A stretch of 64,000 nt of DNA from JAZKBN01 sp040388605 (GTDB lineage Bacteria; Bacteroidota; Bacteroidia; Cytophagales; Flexibacteraceae), in contig JAZKBN010000015.1 in assembly GCA_040388605.1 (NCBI GenBank), positions 33,367-97,366 on the forward strand, read 5' to 3'. Shown in pieces: positions 46,294 to 55,634 of this stretch. A program made the position numbers and the translations under genes. Position 1 is the first letter of the stretch, and each line of letters opens with the position of its first letter. Under the pieces are notes generated by a model. The model had not been told where the DNA came from. It made no database searches and saw only the letters and a program-made list of their open reading frames with translations.

Positions 46294-48813
46294 TTACTTA
46301 ATTACCGAAAACTTCTGCACGCATGTTCCCGTACCGTCGGCTGCCGTTATAAATGCGAAATACATGCCGGTGCGGGCAGCATGGCCGGCGTAATCGTGCA
46401 GGTTCCAGGTGAAGGTGGTGCCGGTGGCGGTGCCCTCGTAAGCCAGGCGGCCGGCAGCATCGGTAATTTTTACGTTGGCGTTGCCGGTTATACCGGTTAT
46501 GGCCACATCGCCGCTGTAGCCGGGCCTCACCGGGTTAGGAAACACATGGGCGTCGCCGCATTCGGTGGCTTGGTTAAAGGCATCGCCGGTGCCCGATGAG
46601 CGATAGCTTATCATACCGTTATCGGTATTAAAAAACACTTCGCCGCTCTCAGGTATAATGGCAATGTCGGTAATCAGGTTGCTTGGCAGAGGGCTGTTTT
46701 CGGTATTGAAGTGGGCTTCAAGCTTGGTGATGTCTTTATTGAAAAGGAAAACCCCGCTGGCTGCGGTGCCTACCCATTTGCGCCCGCCGCCGTCTATGGC
46801 TATGCACTTTACAATTTCGTTTTCAAGCACGGGCCGGCCGTCGAAAATTGGAGTTGAAGCGCTTATGCCTTCGGCGCTGAATGCCGAAGAGGGGCTGTAG
46901 AATACGCAGAAGCCTTTGTTGGTGGCTGCCCAAATGCTTTGGTCGGCATCAAGGGCAATATCATTCACCACTACCGATGGCAGGTTACCGCTGAGCTTAG
47001 ATTCGGTCAGCATTTTATTGGTGGTAATATCGCGCAGCACCATCAGCGTGCCCTGGCTTTCCTGGCCCTTGGCCGGGGCGCAAACTATCCACTTATCGTT
47101 ATTGCCGGCAATCAGCATATCGTATGGGTATTGCTTTTGCGGGTTATCTTCGGTCCAGAGGTAATTGCTCCATTTGCCGGCTGCGTTTTGCGTGCCCACC
47201 GGGTAGCGCGAAAGCAAAACATTGAACCATATATTGCTGCTGAAATCTTCGCGTATGGATGTTATACGCAGGCTGGGGAAACCGTTGGCAATAGGCACCA
47301 GGCCCAGGCTGTCCTGCGGCAGGAACCTGACCGTATCGGCAGGATTATCAGGTATAATTACGAGGCCGAAGTTATAGGTGCTTACGTATAAGGCTTTTTT
47401 AGATTTTATATAGCCGGCGTCCACAAAATCTGTCAGGCCGGGGGGCAGGCCGGGGGTGGCATAAGGCTTCATTTCTGTCCATTTGCCGTTTTCATAAAAT
47501 CCAATGCCTTTTTGCAGGCCCACGCCGTTGTAAAAATCGTTCCTGATGCCGCCGGGAAGGGCCACCAGGCGGTTATTATAAGTATATAACCGGAACGGAG
47601 ACGCCACCGTTGGCCCCTGCGGCGGATGCACAAAGCCAAGGCCGGTATCAAGCCTGCCTACAAGGCCGTTAATGCCGTCGGCAATCCAGATGCGGTTCTC
47701 AGCATCGTAGGTGGCCTGGTTGGGGGCCAGGAAGGCGGTATCTTTAAAAACTGTGGCAACAGGGTTTGCACCGAGGGTAATTTTAACAATGCTGTCGTTG
47801 GTGCAAACAAGCAGTGTATCGCCGGAAGCGTTAACTGAGCGCACACCAAGGCCCGGGTTAAAATTGCTGAACGTAAGGGGTGTCCAGCGTTTCCCCTTGC
47901 GAACCCATAAGCCGGCGTTTACATTAATGCTTGGTTGGGTGCCTGCATCCTGGTGCATGGCCCAGGCCACAAGGCTGTTATTCACAGCGCCTACAAAATT
48001 ATAAGCCCTTACCGGCAGCCCGTCTGATGCAGCATTATAGGTTTTATAAAGCAGGGTGTTTTCAAAAGTGAGGTTTACCGGCAGGCTTTTAAGCCCGGCA
48101 TCGGTAGCCAAAAACAGCGAATCCCGGAATACCGCACAGGAGCGCACCGCCAGCTGTGCATTAGATGCGCCCAAGCCGGTATTTGATGCGTACACTTCCT
48201 CTTTATCAACATTTATCACAATCAGGCCGATTTCGCAGGCCAGGTAGGCGCGGCCCTTGCTCATAAAAATGTTGTTGATGTTGCGCTTGGTAACATCAAG
48301 GTTTTTGAGCGTGTTAATGTTTACTATGTCGGTACCGTTTTTCAGCAGGTCGAAATTACCGGTTTCGTAGGCTATGCCGAGCACACCGGTTTCCTTGTCG
48401 TAGCGCAAATCACTGATGCGCGTTTCGCTGAAGCCGTTTATTTTGCTGAGAATCTCAATGGTATTGTTCGTTTTACTGAACCTGAAAAAGCCCTCTGTTG
48501 AAGCGGCGTAAACCATATTGCCCACGGCTTCAACGTGCATAATATTATCATAGGGCAGGTGCATGCGCCATGTGCCCAAAGGCACATTCTGAGCCGAAAG
48601 CAGGCCGGGAATCATGAAAAAGGCAAAAAACAGCCCGGCTAAAGCAGCTGGAAATTTATTACTCAAACAGGATTTAATAAATGCTGATGCCCCTGAATAT
48701 GCCCGAATTAATGAACCTGCTGCATTTTGGGTATGGCTTAAAAAGGCAGGCACAGTGCCGGGTTTTACCGATGTATAAAAAACTTCAGGCGCTTTATTAA
48801 CAGTTTGAGGCAT
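46294..48813 (-). CDS. porZ: Type IX secretion system protein PorZ
   Basis: Surface component of the T9SS attachment complex, associated with delivery of anionic LPS for anchoring cargo. The 839-residue frame begins with an unusual ~50-residue polar leader before a hydrophobic signal ending at LLSAQ (residue ~75). An internal TTG at 48666 (LSNKFPAALAGLFF) could be the true start. The mature part opens NVPLGTWRMHLPYDNI, the usual N terminus of PorZ, followed by two-component-regulator-like propeller repeats (AVGNMVYAASTEGFFRF, DQSIWAATNKGFCVFY, GGRKWVGTAASGVFLF). A C-terminal type A sorting domain ends the protein (FPNPVRPGYSGDVAI ... RTGMYFAFI). Confidence 0.88.
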   Translation of the reverse strand: MPQTVNKAPEVFYTSVKPGTVPAFLSHTQNAAGSLIRAYSGASAFIKSCLSNKFPAALAGLFFAFFMIPGLLSAQNVPLGTWRMHLPYDNIMHVEAVGNMVYAASTEGFFRFSKTNNTIEILSKINGFSETRISDLRYDKETGVLGIAYETGNFDLLKNGTDIVNINTLKNLDVTKRNINNIFMSKGRAYLACEIGLIVINVDKEEVYASNTGLGASNAQLAVRSCAVFRDSLFLATDAGLKSLPVNLTFENTLLYKTYNAASDGLPVRAYNFVGAVNNSLVAWAMHQDAGTQPSINVNAGLWVRKGKRWTPLTFSNFNPGLGVRSVNASGDTLLVCTNDSIVKITLGANPVATVFKDTAFLAPNQATYDAENRIWIADGINGLVGRLDTGLGFVHPPQGPTVASPFRLYTYNNRLVALPGGIRNDFYNGVGLQKGIGFYENGKWTEMKPYATPGLPPGLTDFVDAGYIKSKKALYVSTYNFGLVIIPDNPADTVRFLPQDSLGLVPIANGFPSLRITSIREDFSSNIWFNVLLSRYPVGTQNAAGKWSNYLWTEDNPQKQYPYDMLIAGNNDKWIVCAPAKGQESQGTLMVLRDITTNKMLTESKLSGNLPSVVVNDIALDADQSIWAATNKGFCVFYSPSSAFSAEGISASTPIFDGRPVLENEIVKCIAIDGGGRKWVGTAASGVFLFNKDITKLEAHFNTENSPLPSNLITDIAIIPESGEVFFNTDNGMISYRSSGTGDAFNQATECGDAHVFPNPVRPGYSGDVAITGITGNANVKITDAAGRLAYEGTATGTTFTWNLHDYAGHAARTGMYFAFITAADGTGTCVQKFSVIK

Positions 48814-48913
48814 TTTTTAAGCAGGCCCTTTCAGCGGGCAAGGGGCACAATGTAAATAATAATTTCTTACCTAAACAGGCAGGCAGTAAAATCGGCCGCA
48901 GAGTTGATGCTTA

Positions 48914-49513
48914 TCAGCCGTTTTGCTCCATGCCATGCAGGAAACAGCGACGGCAGCGGGCTTCGTAGGCATCCTGCTCGCCCAGCAGGAACTGCTGGTT
49001 GGTATGCACCAATCGGTAAGAGAATGAGGCAAGGCTGCCGCAGCGCATGCAAATGGCGTGTACCTTGGTTACATATTCGGCAATGGCCAGCATGGCGGGC
49101 ATGGGCCCGAATGGTTTCCCGGCAAAATCCATATCGAGACCGGCAACAACCACGCGTTTGCCGCGGCCCGCCAGGAATTCGCAAACTTCAATTAAGGAAT
49201 CATCGAAAAACTGGGCTTCATCTATTCCTACGAGATCGCAATCGGTGCTGCGCAGGGCTATTTCTTTTGCAGAAGTAACGGGCGTGCTCCGTATGGAATT
49301 GTGGTTATGGCTTACAATATTTTCTATATGATAGCGGGTATCTACCACCGGCTTAAAAATCTCGACTTTCATGCGTGCCAATTGGGCGCGCTTAAGCCTG
49401 CGTATAAGCTCCTCGGTTTTCCCGCTGAACATAGAGCCGCAAATAACTTCAATCCAGCCGGTTTCAAAGCCGGCAGCTCCGTCGGGCCTATGGTGATAAG
49501 GTTCAATAAACAT
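48914..49513 (-). CDS. tdk: Thymidine kinase
   Basis: Salvage kinase converting thymidine to dTMP, type II TK1-like. It is 199 residues. Walker A GSMFSGKTEELIRRL near residue 26, DLVGIDEAQFFDD with the Walker B Asp and catalytic Glu, and the lasso-type zinc site with cysteines in ICMRCGSLA and ARCRRCFLHG. The flexible loop after the ATP site is intact. It is 101 bases upstream of porZ on the same strand; a functional link is not evident. Confidence 0.97.
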   Translation of the reverse strand: MFIEPYHHRPDGAAGFETGWIEVICGSMFSGKTEELIRRLKRAQLARMKVEIFKPVVDTRYHIENIVSHNHNSIRSTPVTSAKEIALRSTDCDLVGIDEAQFFDDSLIEVCEFLAGRGKRVVVAGLDMDFAGKPFGPMPAMLAIAEYVTKVHAICMRCGSLASFSYRLVHTNQQFLLGEQDAYEARCRRCFLHGMEQNG

Positions 49514-49690
49514 AATTTCGATTTTCGGCAGCCGGAATCGGTTAAGAGCTGCTTGTTTTGCCTGTATAAGCAGGCGTGTAAAGCAAATGCCTTACACAAT
49601 CAGGGGCCGCAAAGGTCCGGTTTTTTTCAGGCCCTGCAAGTGTTTTATATGAGTAATGCGCATTCGTCTGGCTGTTATGTAATTACCTGA

Positions 49691-50583
49691 TCAGCGCTTT
49701 TTATGTGTACCAGCCCTTCGTTCAGCAGAAAGCACCGTGTTTTCGAGTAAAGCGGCAATAGTCATCAGGCCAACGCCGCCGGGCACCGGGGTAATGTAGC
49801 TGCATTTAGTGGCCACTTCGGCAAAATCAACATCGCCCTGTATGCGGAAACCGCTTTTTTTACTTTCGTCGGGCACACGGGTAATGCCAACATCTATTAC
49901 CACGGCTCCTTCTTTCACCATATCGGCCTTTACTTCGGGATTACTTTCCCTTGCAACATGGAAAGCNNNNNNNNNNTGGTGTGCATGGCCACATCGGGGG
50001 TGCGGCTGTGGCAAATGGTTACGGTGGCGTTGCCGGGGTAGGTATTACGTTGCATGAGCAGGCTTACGGGCAGGCCCACAATATGGCTTCGGCCCAATAC
50101 TACACAGTGCTTACCGGCTGTTTCAATGTTATACAGCTCCAGCATTTTAATAATGCCGAAGGGCGTAGCGCTTATAAAAGATCTTAGGCCCTTTGCCATG
50201 CGCCCAAGGTTTTCAGGGTGAAAGCCATCCACATCTTTATGCGGGCTCACCGACATCGTAATTCTGTCGGGGTTCATGTGCGCAGGCAGTGGCAATTGCA
50301 CAATGAGGCCGTCAATATCATGATTTGCGTTTATGAGCTCTATCTCATCGAGCACGGTGGCCTCGCTTGTTTCGGCGCTGAAACGTATGAGGGTGCTTTT
50401 AATGCCGTATTGCTCGCAATGCCGCACTTTGCTGGCTACATAGGTTTCGCTTGCGCCGTCGTTACCTACCAAAATAGCGGCCAGGTGCGGGGGGCGGCCC
50501 AGGTGTACTGATACTTCGGCAATGCGTGGCACCAGCAATTCAAGCGCCTTTGCAGAGGCTGTTTTTCCGTCGAGTAAAATCAT
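49691..50583 (-). CDS. folD: Methylene-THF dehydrogenase/cyclohydrolase FolD, interrupted by assembly gap
   Basis: Bifunctional enzyme interconverting methylene-, methenyl- and formyl-tetrahydrofolate. The N-terminal half (from ATG 50583) has HLAAILVGNDGASETYVASK, the catalytic Lys, GLIVQLPLPAHM, and CVVLGRSHIVGLP (NADP fold). The C-terminal half (to 49691) has EGAVVIDVGITRVPDE and ITPVPGGVGLMTIAALLENT. A run of ten Ns (49967-49976) separates the halves. The halves are in different frames across it, and the right flank, read in the frame of the N-terminal part, reaches a stop within 12 codons. This is best explained by unknown true gap length rather than a real mutation. Confidence 0.92.
49967..49976. 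other. Assembly gap (10 N)
   Basis: Ten undetermined bases within folD. The true length is unknown, as placeholder runs often do not equal the missing sequence. Confidence 0.95.
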
Positions 50584-50730
50584 GGCCGGAAGTTCGGCAG
50601 ATTTAGCGCAAGGGGCAACCCGCTGTCCTAAAATTGATATTTACCATTAGGTTATTAGTATTACAATTAAGCTGCCCGCGTTTCGTTTTTGCTTAGATTG
50701 CAACGCTTTAACCGGGTTACCTAAATAAAA

Positions 50731-50865
50731 ATGAAAAAAGGATTTTTAGCCATTGCACTGCTCGCCCTGCTGTTCGCAGGTTTTGCCGACGGATGCACCA
50801 GCAGCCGCAGCAGGCGCCGCATACCTAAGAAGGGGCCCATACCTTGCCCGGTGAAGGATTGTTAG
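50731..50865 (+). CDS. 44-residue small lipoprotein
   Basis: A short gene starting ATG 50731 with an A-rich leader (AAATAAAA). Product MKKGFLAIALLALLFAGFA then DGC with a possible lipobox Cys at residue 22 and a short, strongly basic Arg/Ser tail (SSRSRRRIPKKG) ending in CPVKDC. Lipobox is weak since position -2 is Asp, so it may instead be a cleaved small secreted peptide. Divergent from folD by about 150 bases. Function unknown. Confidence 0.55.
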   Translation: MKKGFLAIALLALLFAGFADGCTSSRSRRRIPKKGPIPCPVKDC

Positions 50866-51329
50866 GGTTAGTGGTGTTTAGCGCAGCTATTTGATTGGTT
50901 TTTGGCATGGGGTACCTTTTAATGTATTTATGTCGAAGCGCGATATATAGGTTATGTTCGTGCTATGACGCAACACAGCAAGCTTGTTTTCTTGGTTGAG
51001 ATAGCTTAAAACCTTGGGCATGTGGTTTGTGAGTACGGTGAGCATTCGAATTGGTGAGCCATTGTATAGGTTTAATTCTTAAAATTCTTGAGCGAATTCT
51101 TTTTGATATAGAGTTTTTGGTATTGGTTACACTGGCGGTAGGGTGTATTGCAGGCGAACTAGGGTGGCGAAAGGGTTGGAGGATACGATGGAGTAGTAAG
51201 AACTCAGTTCATTAATATTAAAAGCGTCGCATGTCAGAATAAAGTTATAATTATTTTTTAAATATATAAATTAGTATATTGCTGTTTAGTATATAATATT
51301 GCATAGTTTAACACTAAACACACCGCATT
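50866..51329. other. Gene-free, increasingly AT-rich leader
   Basis: About 460 bases with many stops in all frames and no supported gene. A short frame starting MTQHSKLVFLVEI near 50964 could be a relic. The right end (51240-51310) is extremely AT-rich and likely the promoter of the next gene. Confidence 0.45.
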
Positions 51330-52301
51330 ATGAAGGAATCTACCTGGTTGTCTAATATAATTACTGGAGCGTTATCAATAGTGGTAACAGTGATCGCTGG
51401 ATCTCTATTATACTATTTTCAAAACGATGAACCCAAATTACAGTACTCCACTGAAAAAGTTTTGCCCTTTGAAAGTCAGACAGGGAATTTAATTATTTAC
51501 CATATAACAATCGAAAACACAGGTAGTGCTCCTGCTGAGAATATAGTTTGTAGAATTACAATTCCACCAGCTATAATAAGGGAGTTTAGAGTCAACTCTG
51601 AAGCCCCTATTCCGATTATTGACAGCTTAAATAGCCAAAAAATTGACATTTCAACGCCCTCATTAAACTCTAATGAAAGTTATAGAGTTTCAATCTTAGC
51701 TTCTGCAAATGGAGAATTTCCAGAAAAACCGCAGATAAAATTACGTGCGAAAGGTATTTCTGGTGAAGAAAAACCTTCTGAAGGTGAAAAATCAAAACAG
51801 CCAGACCGCAGTTCTACACATTTCTTAGTTTTAATTGCTTCAACTGCAACTGCGCTTACACTTATTTTTAGTAGAATAAGAAGCTCAGGTAGCGGTTCTT
51901 TAAATCAAGACAAACATGATGGTAAAAAGAATGAAACTTTTGCTTATATCTGTGGAATACACGGTTTACAAGGAGAAGTAGATCGGTATTTGGCCTTACC
52001 AAATCTTACCTCTTACTGGTCTGAAATGGATCGACTAGCATCTCTTGGTGTTAATCAACAAAATCAAAGTACTGCCAACCGACAAATACTTATATTAAAG
52101 GATATAATGAAATATACAACAATGGCAGTAGGTAGCCGAGGAATCGGGCATTATAATTTAGCTAGATTATATAAATCTTTAGAGGATAAAGCTAACTGCG
52201 ATTTAAACTTAAAATCAGCAAATAAGCTAATTCCTGATTTACTTAAACTTAGACTTAGTGTTGATCCTCTTTTTAAAGATTATGCCATAGATTTACAGTA
52301 G
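51330..52301 (+). CDS. AT-rich two-helix membrane protein, unknown
   Basis: A 323-residue protein. Helix 1 spans about residues 8-29 (IITGALSIVVTVIAGSLLYYF). Residues 35-150 form a beta-sandwich-like domain with IENTGSAPAENIVCRITIP, a CARDB/DUF11-like impression. Helix 2 lies about 166-184 (FLVLIASTATALTLIFS). The C-terminal ~135 residues are helical and possibly TPR-like (GHYNLARLYKSLEDKANC). If the middle faces the periplasm, the N terminus and tail are cytoplasmic. The gene and its leader are markedly AT-rich relative to neighbours, suggesting recent gain. No family is recognised. Confidence 0.7.
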   Translation: MKESTWLSNIITGALSIVVTVIAGSLLYYFQNDEPKLQYSTEKVLPFESQTGNLIIYHITIENTGSAPAENIVCRITIPPAIIREFRVNSEAPIPIIDSLNSQKIDISTPSLNSNESYRVSILASANGEFPEKPQIKLRAKGISGEEKPSEGEKSKQPDRSSTHFLVLIASTATALTLIFSRIRSSGSGSLNQDKHDGKKNETFAYICGIHGLQGEVDRYLALPNLTSYWSEMDRLASLGVNQQNQSTANRQILILKDIMKYTTMAVGSRGIGHYNLARLYKSLEDKANCDLNLKSANKLIPDLLKLRLSVDPLFKDYAIDLQ

Positions 52302-52601
52302 TTTTGTTTATATAAAACTTGTCTTAATACTGTTTTAGCGACAAGAAGGCTGCATTCCAGATCGGTCCTCCAAAAATTCCTTATACTTTCCTATGGATTG
52401 GCCTCAAGTTTTTAAGTGGTCGATAAGCACTTCCATTAGCATCACTTGCTTTCTATTGCTGCACGAGAAGCATAAGCACTTTTTGCATTATGCTTTTTAA
52501 AGTACGGGTACCGGGCCCCCGGCAAGCCGCCATATTCCGCAGTAATACCGCTATATTCATAATCTTATTACGGTGCTTTTAAAACACAACCCAACACAAA
52601 A
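52302..52601. other. Gene-free spacer
   Basis: 300 bases between the AT-rich gene and the DUF1398 gene. GC content rises midway near 52500, which may mark the right boundary of the acquired segment. No gene or strong structure seen. Confidence 0.4.
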
Positions 52602-52994
52602 ATGCTTACCCTACAGGAGCACAAAGAAATACACGCTAAGGTAAAATCAGGCGCCGATTTCCCGGCCTATATTCAGGCAATTAAAAACAAGGGAATAAGC
52701 AGTTACGAAACCTATGTAAGCGACGGCCATACCGTTTTCCGTGGCGAAAACAATGAGCAAATCATATCTGAGCCAAAGTACCCAAATAAGCATATTGCCG
52801 ATACTTCATCAGTTGAAATGCTTAAAAATGCGCTCAGCATTCACCAACAGGGCCAAACTGATTACCCCACCTTCTGCCAACAGGCCGCCGATGCCGGGGT
52901 GGATAAATGGGCTGTGAGCACAGGCGCTCTTACATGTACCTATTTAAATAAAGCAGCAGGGGTAATGCTCGAAGAAAGCATTCCGCAGGCTTAG
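52602..52994 (+). CDS. DUF1398 family protein
   Basis: A 130-residue soluble protein resembling the DUF1398 family (E. coli YbcV-like): KSGADFPAYIQAIKNKGISSYETYVSDGH, then HQQGQTDYPTFCQQAADAGV-type and GVDKWAVSTGALTCTYLNKAG-like sequence near the C terminus. Function of the family is unknown. ATG 52602 follows an A-rich leader (ACACAAAA). It converges with recA and is ended by the hairpin at 53031. Confidence 0.85.
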   Translation: MLTLQEHKEIHAKVKSGADFPAYIQAIKNKGISSYETYVSDGHTVFRGENNEQIISEPKYPNKHIADTSSVEMLKNALSIHQQGQTDYPTFCQQAADAGVDKWAVSTGALTCTYLNKAAGVMLEESIPQA

Positions 52995-53030
52995 GGAAAT
53001 CCTGTTAAAAGCCTGCCATAGAACTCAGCA

Positions 53031-53072
53031 AAACAGCCTGTCCCTAAGCTTAGGCTTAAGAACAGGCTGTTT
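53031..53072. terminator. Terminator between DUF1398 gene and recA
   Basis: Arms AAACAGCCTGT and ACAGGCTGTTT are perfectly complementary, with an inner palindrome around AAGCTTAGGCTT. It can stop both convergent genes. Confidence 0.8.
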
Positions 53073-53150
53073 GTTTGGCTTTGTAAGGCTGCAATACAGG
53101 CAAAATCAGGCAGAATTTAGATTCCGGGATCAAGGGCCTGCAAAGAAGAA

Positions 53151-54275
53151 TTAATCTTCCGGTTCGTCATCGTCATCGTCAAATGACGGGGCGGCAGGGG
53201 TTTCCTTACCAATTTTCTCCTTAATTTTTTCCTTGATCTTGTTCTCCATTTCCTCGGCAACATCGGGGTGGGCAAGCAGGAGCTCTCGCACGGCCTCACG
53301 GCCCTGGCCCAGCCTGTCTTTACCATAGCTGTACCAGCTTCCCGATTTGGTGATGATGTTCATTTCAACACCCAAATCTATAATCTCGCCGGTTTTGCTT
53401 ATGCCCTGTCCGTAAAGAATATCGAACTCGACAATCTTGAAGGGGGGGGCCACCTTGTTTTTAACCACTTTCACGCGGGTACGGTTACCCACAATGTTAT
53501 CTGCGCTTTCTTTAATGGGCCCTATGCGGCGAATATCGAGGCGTACAGATGCGTAGAACTTAAGGGCATTACCGCCCGTAGTGGTTTCCGGACTGCCATA
53601 GGTTACACCTATTTTATCGCGAAGCTGGTTAATGAAAATACAGGTGCAGCCCGTGCGGCTTATTGTACCTGTAAGCTTGCGCAGGGCCTGGCTCATTAAA
53701 CGGGCCTGTAAGCCCATTTTACTTTCGCCCATTTCGCCTTCGAGCTCGGCCTTGGGTACCAGGGCGGCTACAGAGTCTATTACAATAATATCTATAGCGC
53801 CTGAACGAATCAGGTTCTCAGCAATTTCAAGGGCCTGCTCACCGTTATCGGGTTGGCTTATGAGGAGCTGGGTGGTATCTATACCCAGTTTCTCGGCATA
53901 AGATTTATCAAATGCGTGCTCGGCATCTATGAATGCAGCAAGGCCGCCGGCTTTTTGGGCTTCGGCAATGGCATGCATGGTCAGGGTGGTTTTACCGCTG
54001 CTTTCCGGGCCGAAAATTTCAACCACGCGTCCGCGGGGGAGGCCGCCTATGCCCAGGGCAATATCGAGCCCGAGAGAGCCGGTGGGTATGTAGGCTATAT
54101 CCACAACGCGCTCATCGGAAAGGCGCATAACCGTTCCTTTGCCGAATTGCTTATCTATTTTCTCAAGAGTGAGCTGCAGGGCTTTTAAGCGCGCTGCTTT
54201 TTCATCGGCCGGATCGGCGTTTTTGCTCTTTTTCTCTTTGGGTTCTTTTGATTCTTTAGCGTCTGCGAGAGCCAT
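53151..54275 (-). CDS. recA: Recombinase RecA
   Basis: DNA-strand-exchange ATPase and SOS co-protease. It has 374 residues. Walker A GPESSGKTTL near residue 90, Walker B region IIVIDSVAALV, the L2 loop region INQLRDKIGVTYGSPETTTGGNALKF, and the N-terminal polymerisation motif KQFGKGTVMRL. The N terminus has a charged leader (ADAKESKEPKEKKSK) longer than in E. coli. The C-terminal tail ends in DDDDDEPED, the usual acidic regulator. No LexA box was identified upstream. Confidence 0.98.
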   Translation of the reverse strand: MALADAKESKEPKEKKSKNADPADEKAARLKALQLTLEKIDKQFGKGTVMRLSDERVVDIAYIPTGSLGLDIALGIGGLPRGRVVEIFGPESSGKTTLTMHAIAEAQKAGGLAAFIDAEHAFDKSYAEKLGIDTTQLLISQPDNGEQALEIAENLIRSGAIDIIVIDSVAALVPKAELEGEMGESKMGLQARLMSQALRKLTGTISRTGCTCIFINQLRDKIGVTYGSPETTTGGNALKFYASVRLDIRRIGPIKESADNIVGNRTRVKVVKNKVAPPFKIVEFDILYGQGISKTGEIIDLGVEMNIITKSGSWYSYGKDRLGQGREAVRELLLAHPDVAEEMENKIKEKIKEKIGKETPAAPSFDDDDDEPED

Positions 54276-54730
54276 GATATATTGTTCCTCTGTAGGTGTG
54301 GTTAGTTATTCGTCCTTATGGTGTCGTAAAATTAATCAACGGATTTGTTTTTTACAAATCATAAGGCTCAAAATTGTAAAATAAACAGGCCGAATTTTTT
54401 ATGCGGGCCATGTTAGCTGGTGAAAGGTAATGAATATAAGGGCATGAATTAACCCTATTATGCATACTTGGTACGCAGGTTCCAAAAAGGGGCCTAAAAC
54501 AGCCCAATTAAGCATTTAGGGCTGTAATTTATGTAAAAACGTATTGTTAAGCCTTATATTCAGGTTCATATTCCATGCCGACTGTACACCGGGTTGGTAT
54601 TGCCTTAATACGGAACCGGGGCTTTTTTACAATTAAAATAATGTGCGGAAGATCTTAAGCAAACCGGAATTTTGTCGGCTTAATTTCCCGTCATTCCGGA
54701 GAAAACAAATTTTCGCTATATTTTTGCACC
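54276..54730. other. Divergent recA / dapF intergenic region
   Basis: 455 bases, AT-rich, no supported gene. The dapF promoter box lies at its right end (54719). No riboswitch-like structure was recognised. Confidence 0.45.
54719..54726 (+). promoter_or_regulatory. -7 box (TAnnTTTG) for dapF
   Basis: TATTTTTG fits the consensus and ends 4 bases before the dapF ATG (TTTTTGCACCATG). Transcription would begin at or next to the start codon, a leaderless arrangement like that at uvrA. Confidence 0.5.
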
Positions 54731-55576
54731 ATGGATTTCAGCAAGTACCACGGCGCCGGAAATGATTTTGTTCTTATTGACGACCGCCAAAACCAATTCC
54801 CCAATACAGATTCTGCCCTCGTAGCCGCCTTATGCAGCCCGCATACCGGCATTGGCGCCGACGGCCTTATACTTATTCGCCTGCACACCGAAGCCGATTT
54901 CGAGATGCTTTATTATAATGCCGACGGGAAGCCCGGAAGCCTTTGCGGCAATGGCGCCCGTTGCGCCGCATCTTTCGCCAACAGCATAGGCGCCTGCGGT
55001 AACAACACAAAATTTATGGCCTTCGATGGCCTGCATACCGCCGAAATAACTGCCGGCTATGTAAGCATCAGCATGGCCGATATTGATTTAGCCGGAATAC
55101 GCAAACGCGATAAGAACTCTTATTTCCTTGATACCGGCTCGCCGCACCTCGTGCTTTTTACTGATAAAATGCCCGATGCCGCCAAGGTGCAAAAAGAAGG
55201 CAGCAAACTGCGCCACAGTGCCGAGTTTGCCGAAGTAAACGGAACCAATGTTAACTTCATCAGCAGCGGGGTAAAGAAGCACAATAAGGCTTCTGAAAGT
55301 GTTCCTGATTTATTAACAGATAAAGCCCTGCAAATTCGCACCTTTGAGCGCGGCGTTGAGGCCGAAACCCTGAGCTGCGGTACCGGTGTTACCGCCGCCG
55401 CCGCAGTACATTACCTGCGCACTGAGCAAAGCCGTGTAAGCATTGCTGCCATAGGCGGCGTTCTGCATGTAAGCTTCAGGCCGGAGGCCGACAGGCTCAG
55501 CAACGTAATACTCAGCGGACCTGTTAAGCTCGTATTTTCGGGCACAGCAGAATTAAGCGCCTTCCAAACTGCTTAA
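54731..55576 (+). CDS. dapF: Diaminopimelate epimerase DapF
   Basis: Converts LL- to meso-diaminopimelate for lysine and peptidoglycan synthesis, without cofactor, using two cysteines. It has 281 residues. Seen: KYHGAGNDFVLID at the start, YYNADGKPGSLCGNGARCAA with the first catalytic Cys near residue 76, and ETLSCGTGVTAAAAVHYL with the second near residue 217. DFSKYHGAGND fits the family start, and the ATG at 54731 follows the promoter box directly. Confidence 0.97.
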   Translation: MDFSKYHGAGNDFVLIDDRQNQFPNTDSALVAALCSPHTGIGADGLILIRLHTEADFEMLYYNADGKPGSLCGNGARCAASFANSIGACGNNTKFMAFDGLHTAEITAGYVSISMADIDLAGIRKRDKNSYFLDTGSPHLVLFTDKMPDAAKVQKEGSKLRHSAEFAEVNGTNVNFISSGVKKHNKASESVPDLLTDKALQIRTFERGVEAETLSCGTGVTAAAAVHYLRTEQSRVSIAAIGGVLHVSFRPEADRLSNVILSGPVKLVFSGTAELSAFQTA

Positions 55577-55634
55577 AAACAGCAATACCACAAATTTAAA
55601 AGCGCTTCGGCAATTAACCGGCACAACATAATTA

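Noticed and set aside
50866..51329. Transposon or IS remnant
   Set aside because: No terminal repeats or transposase fragment could be recognised.
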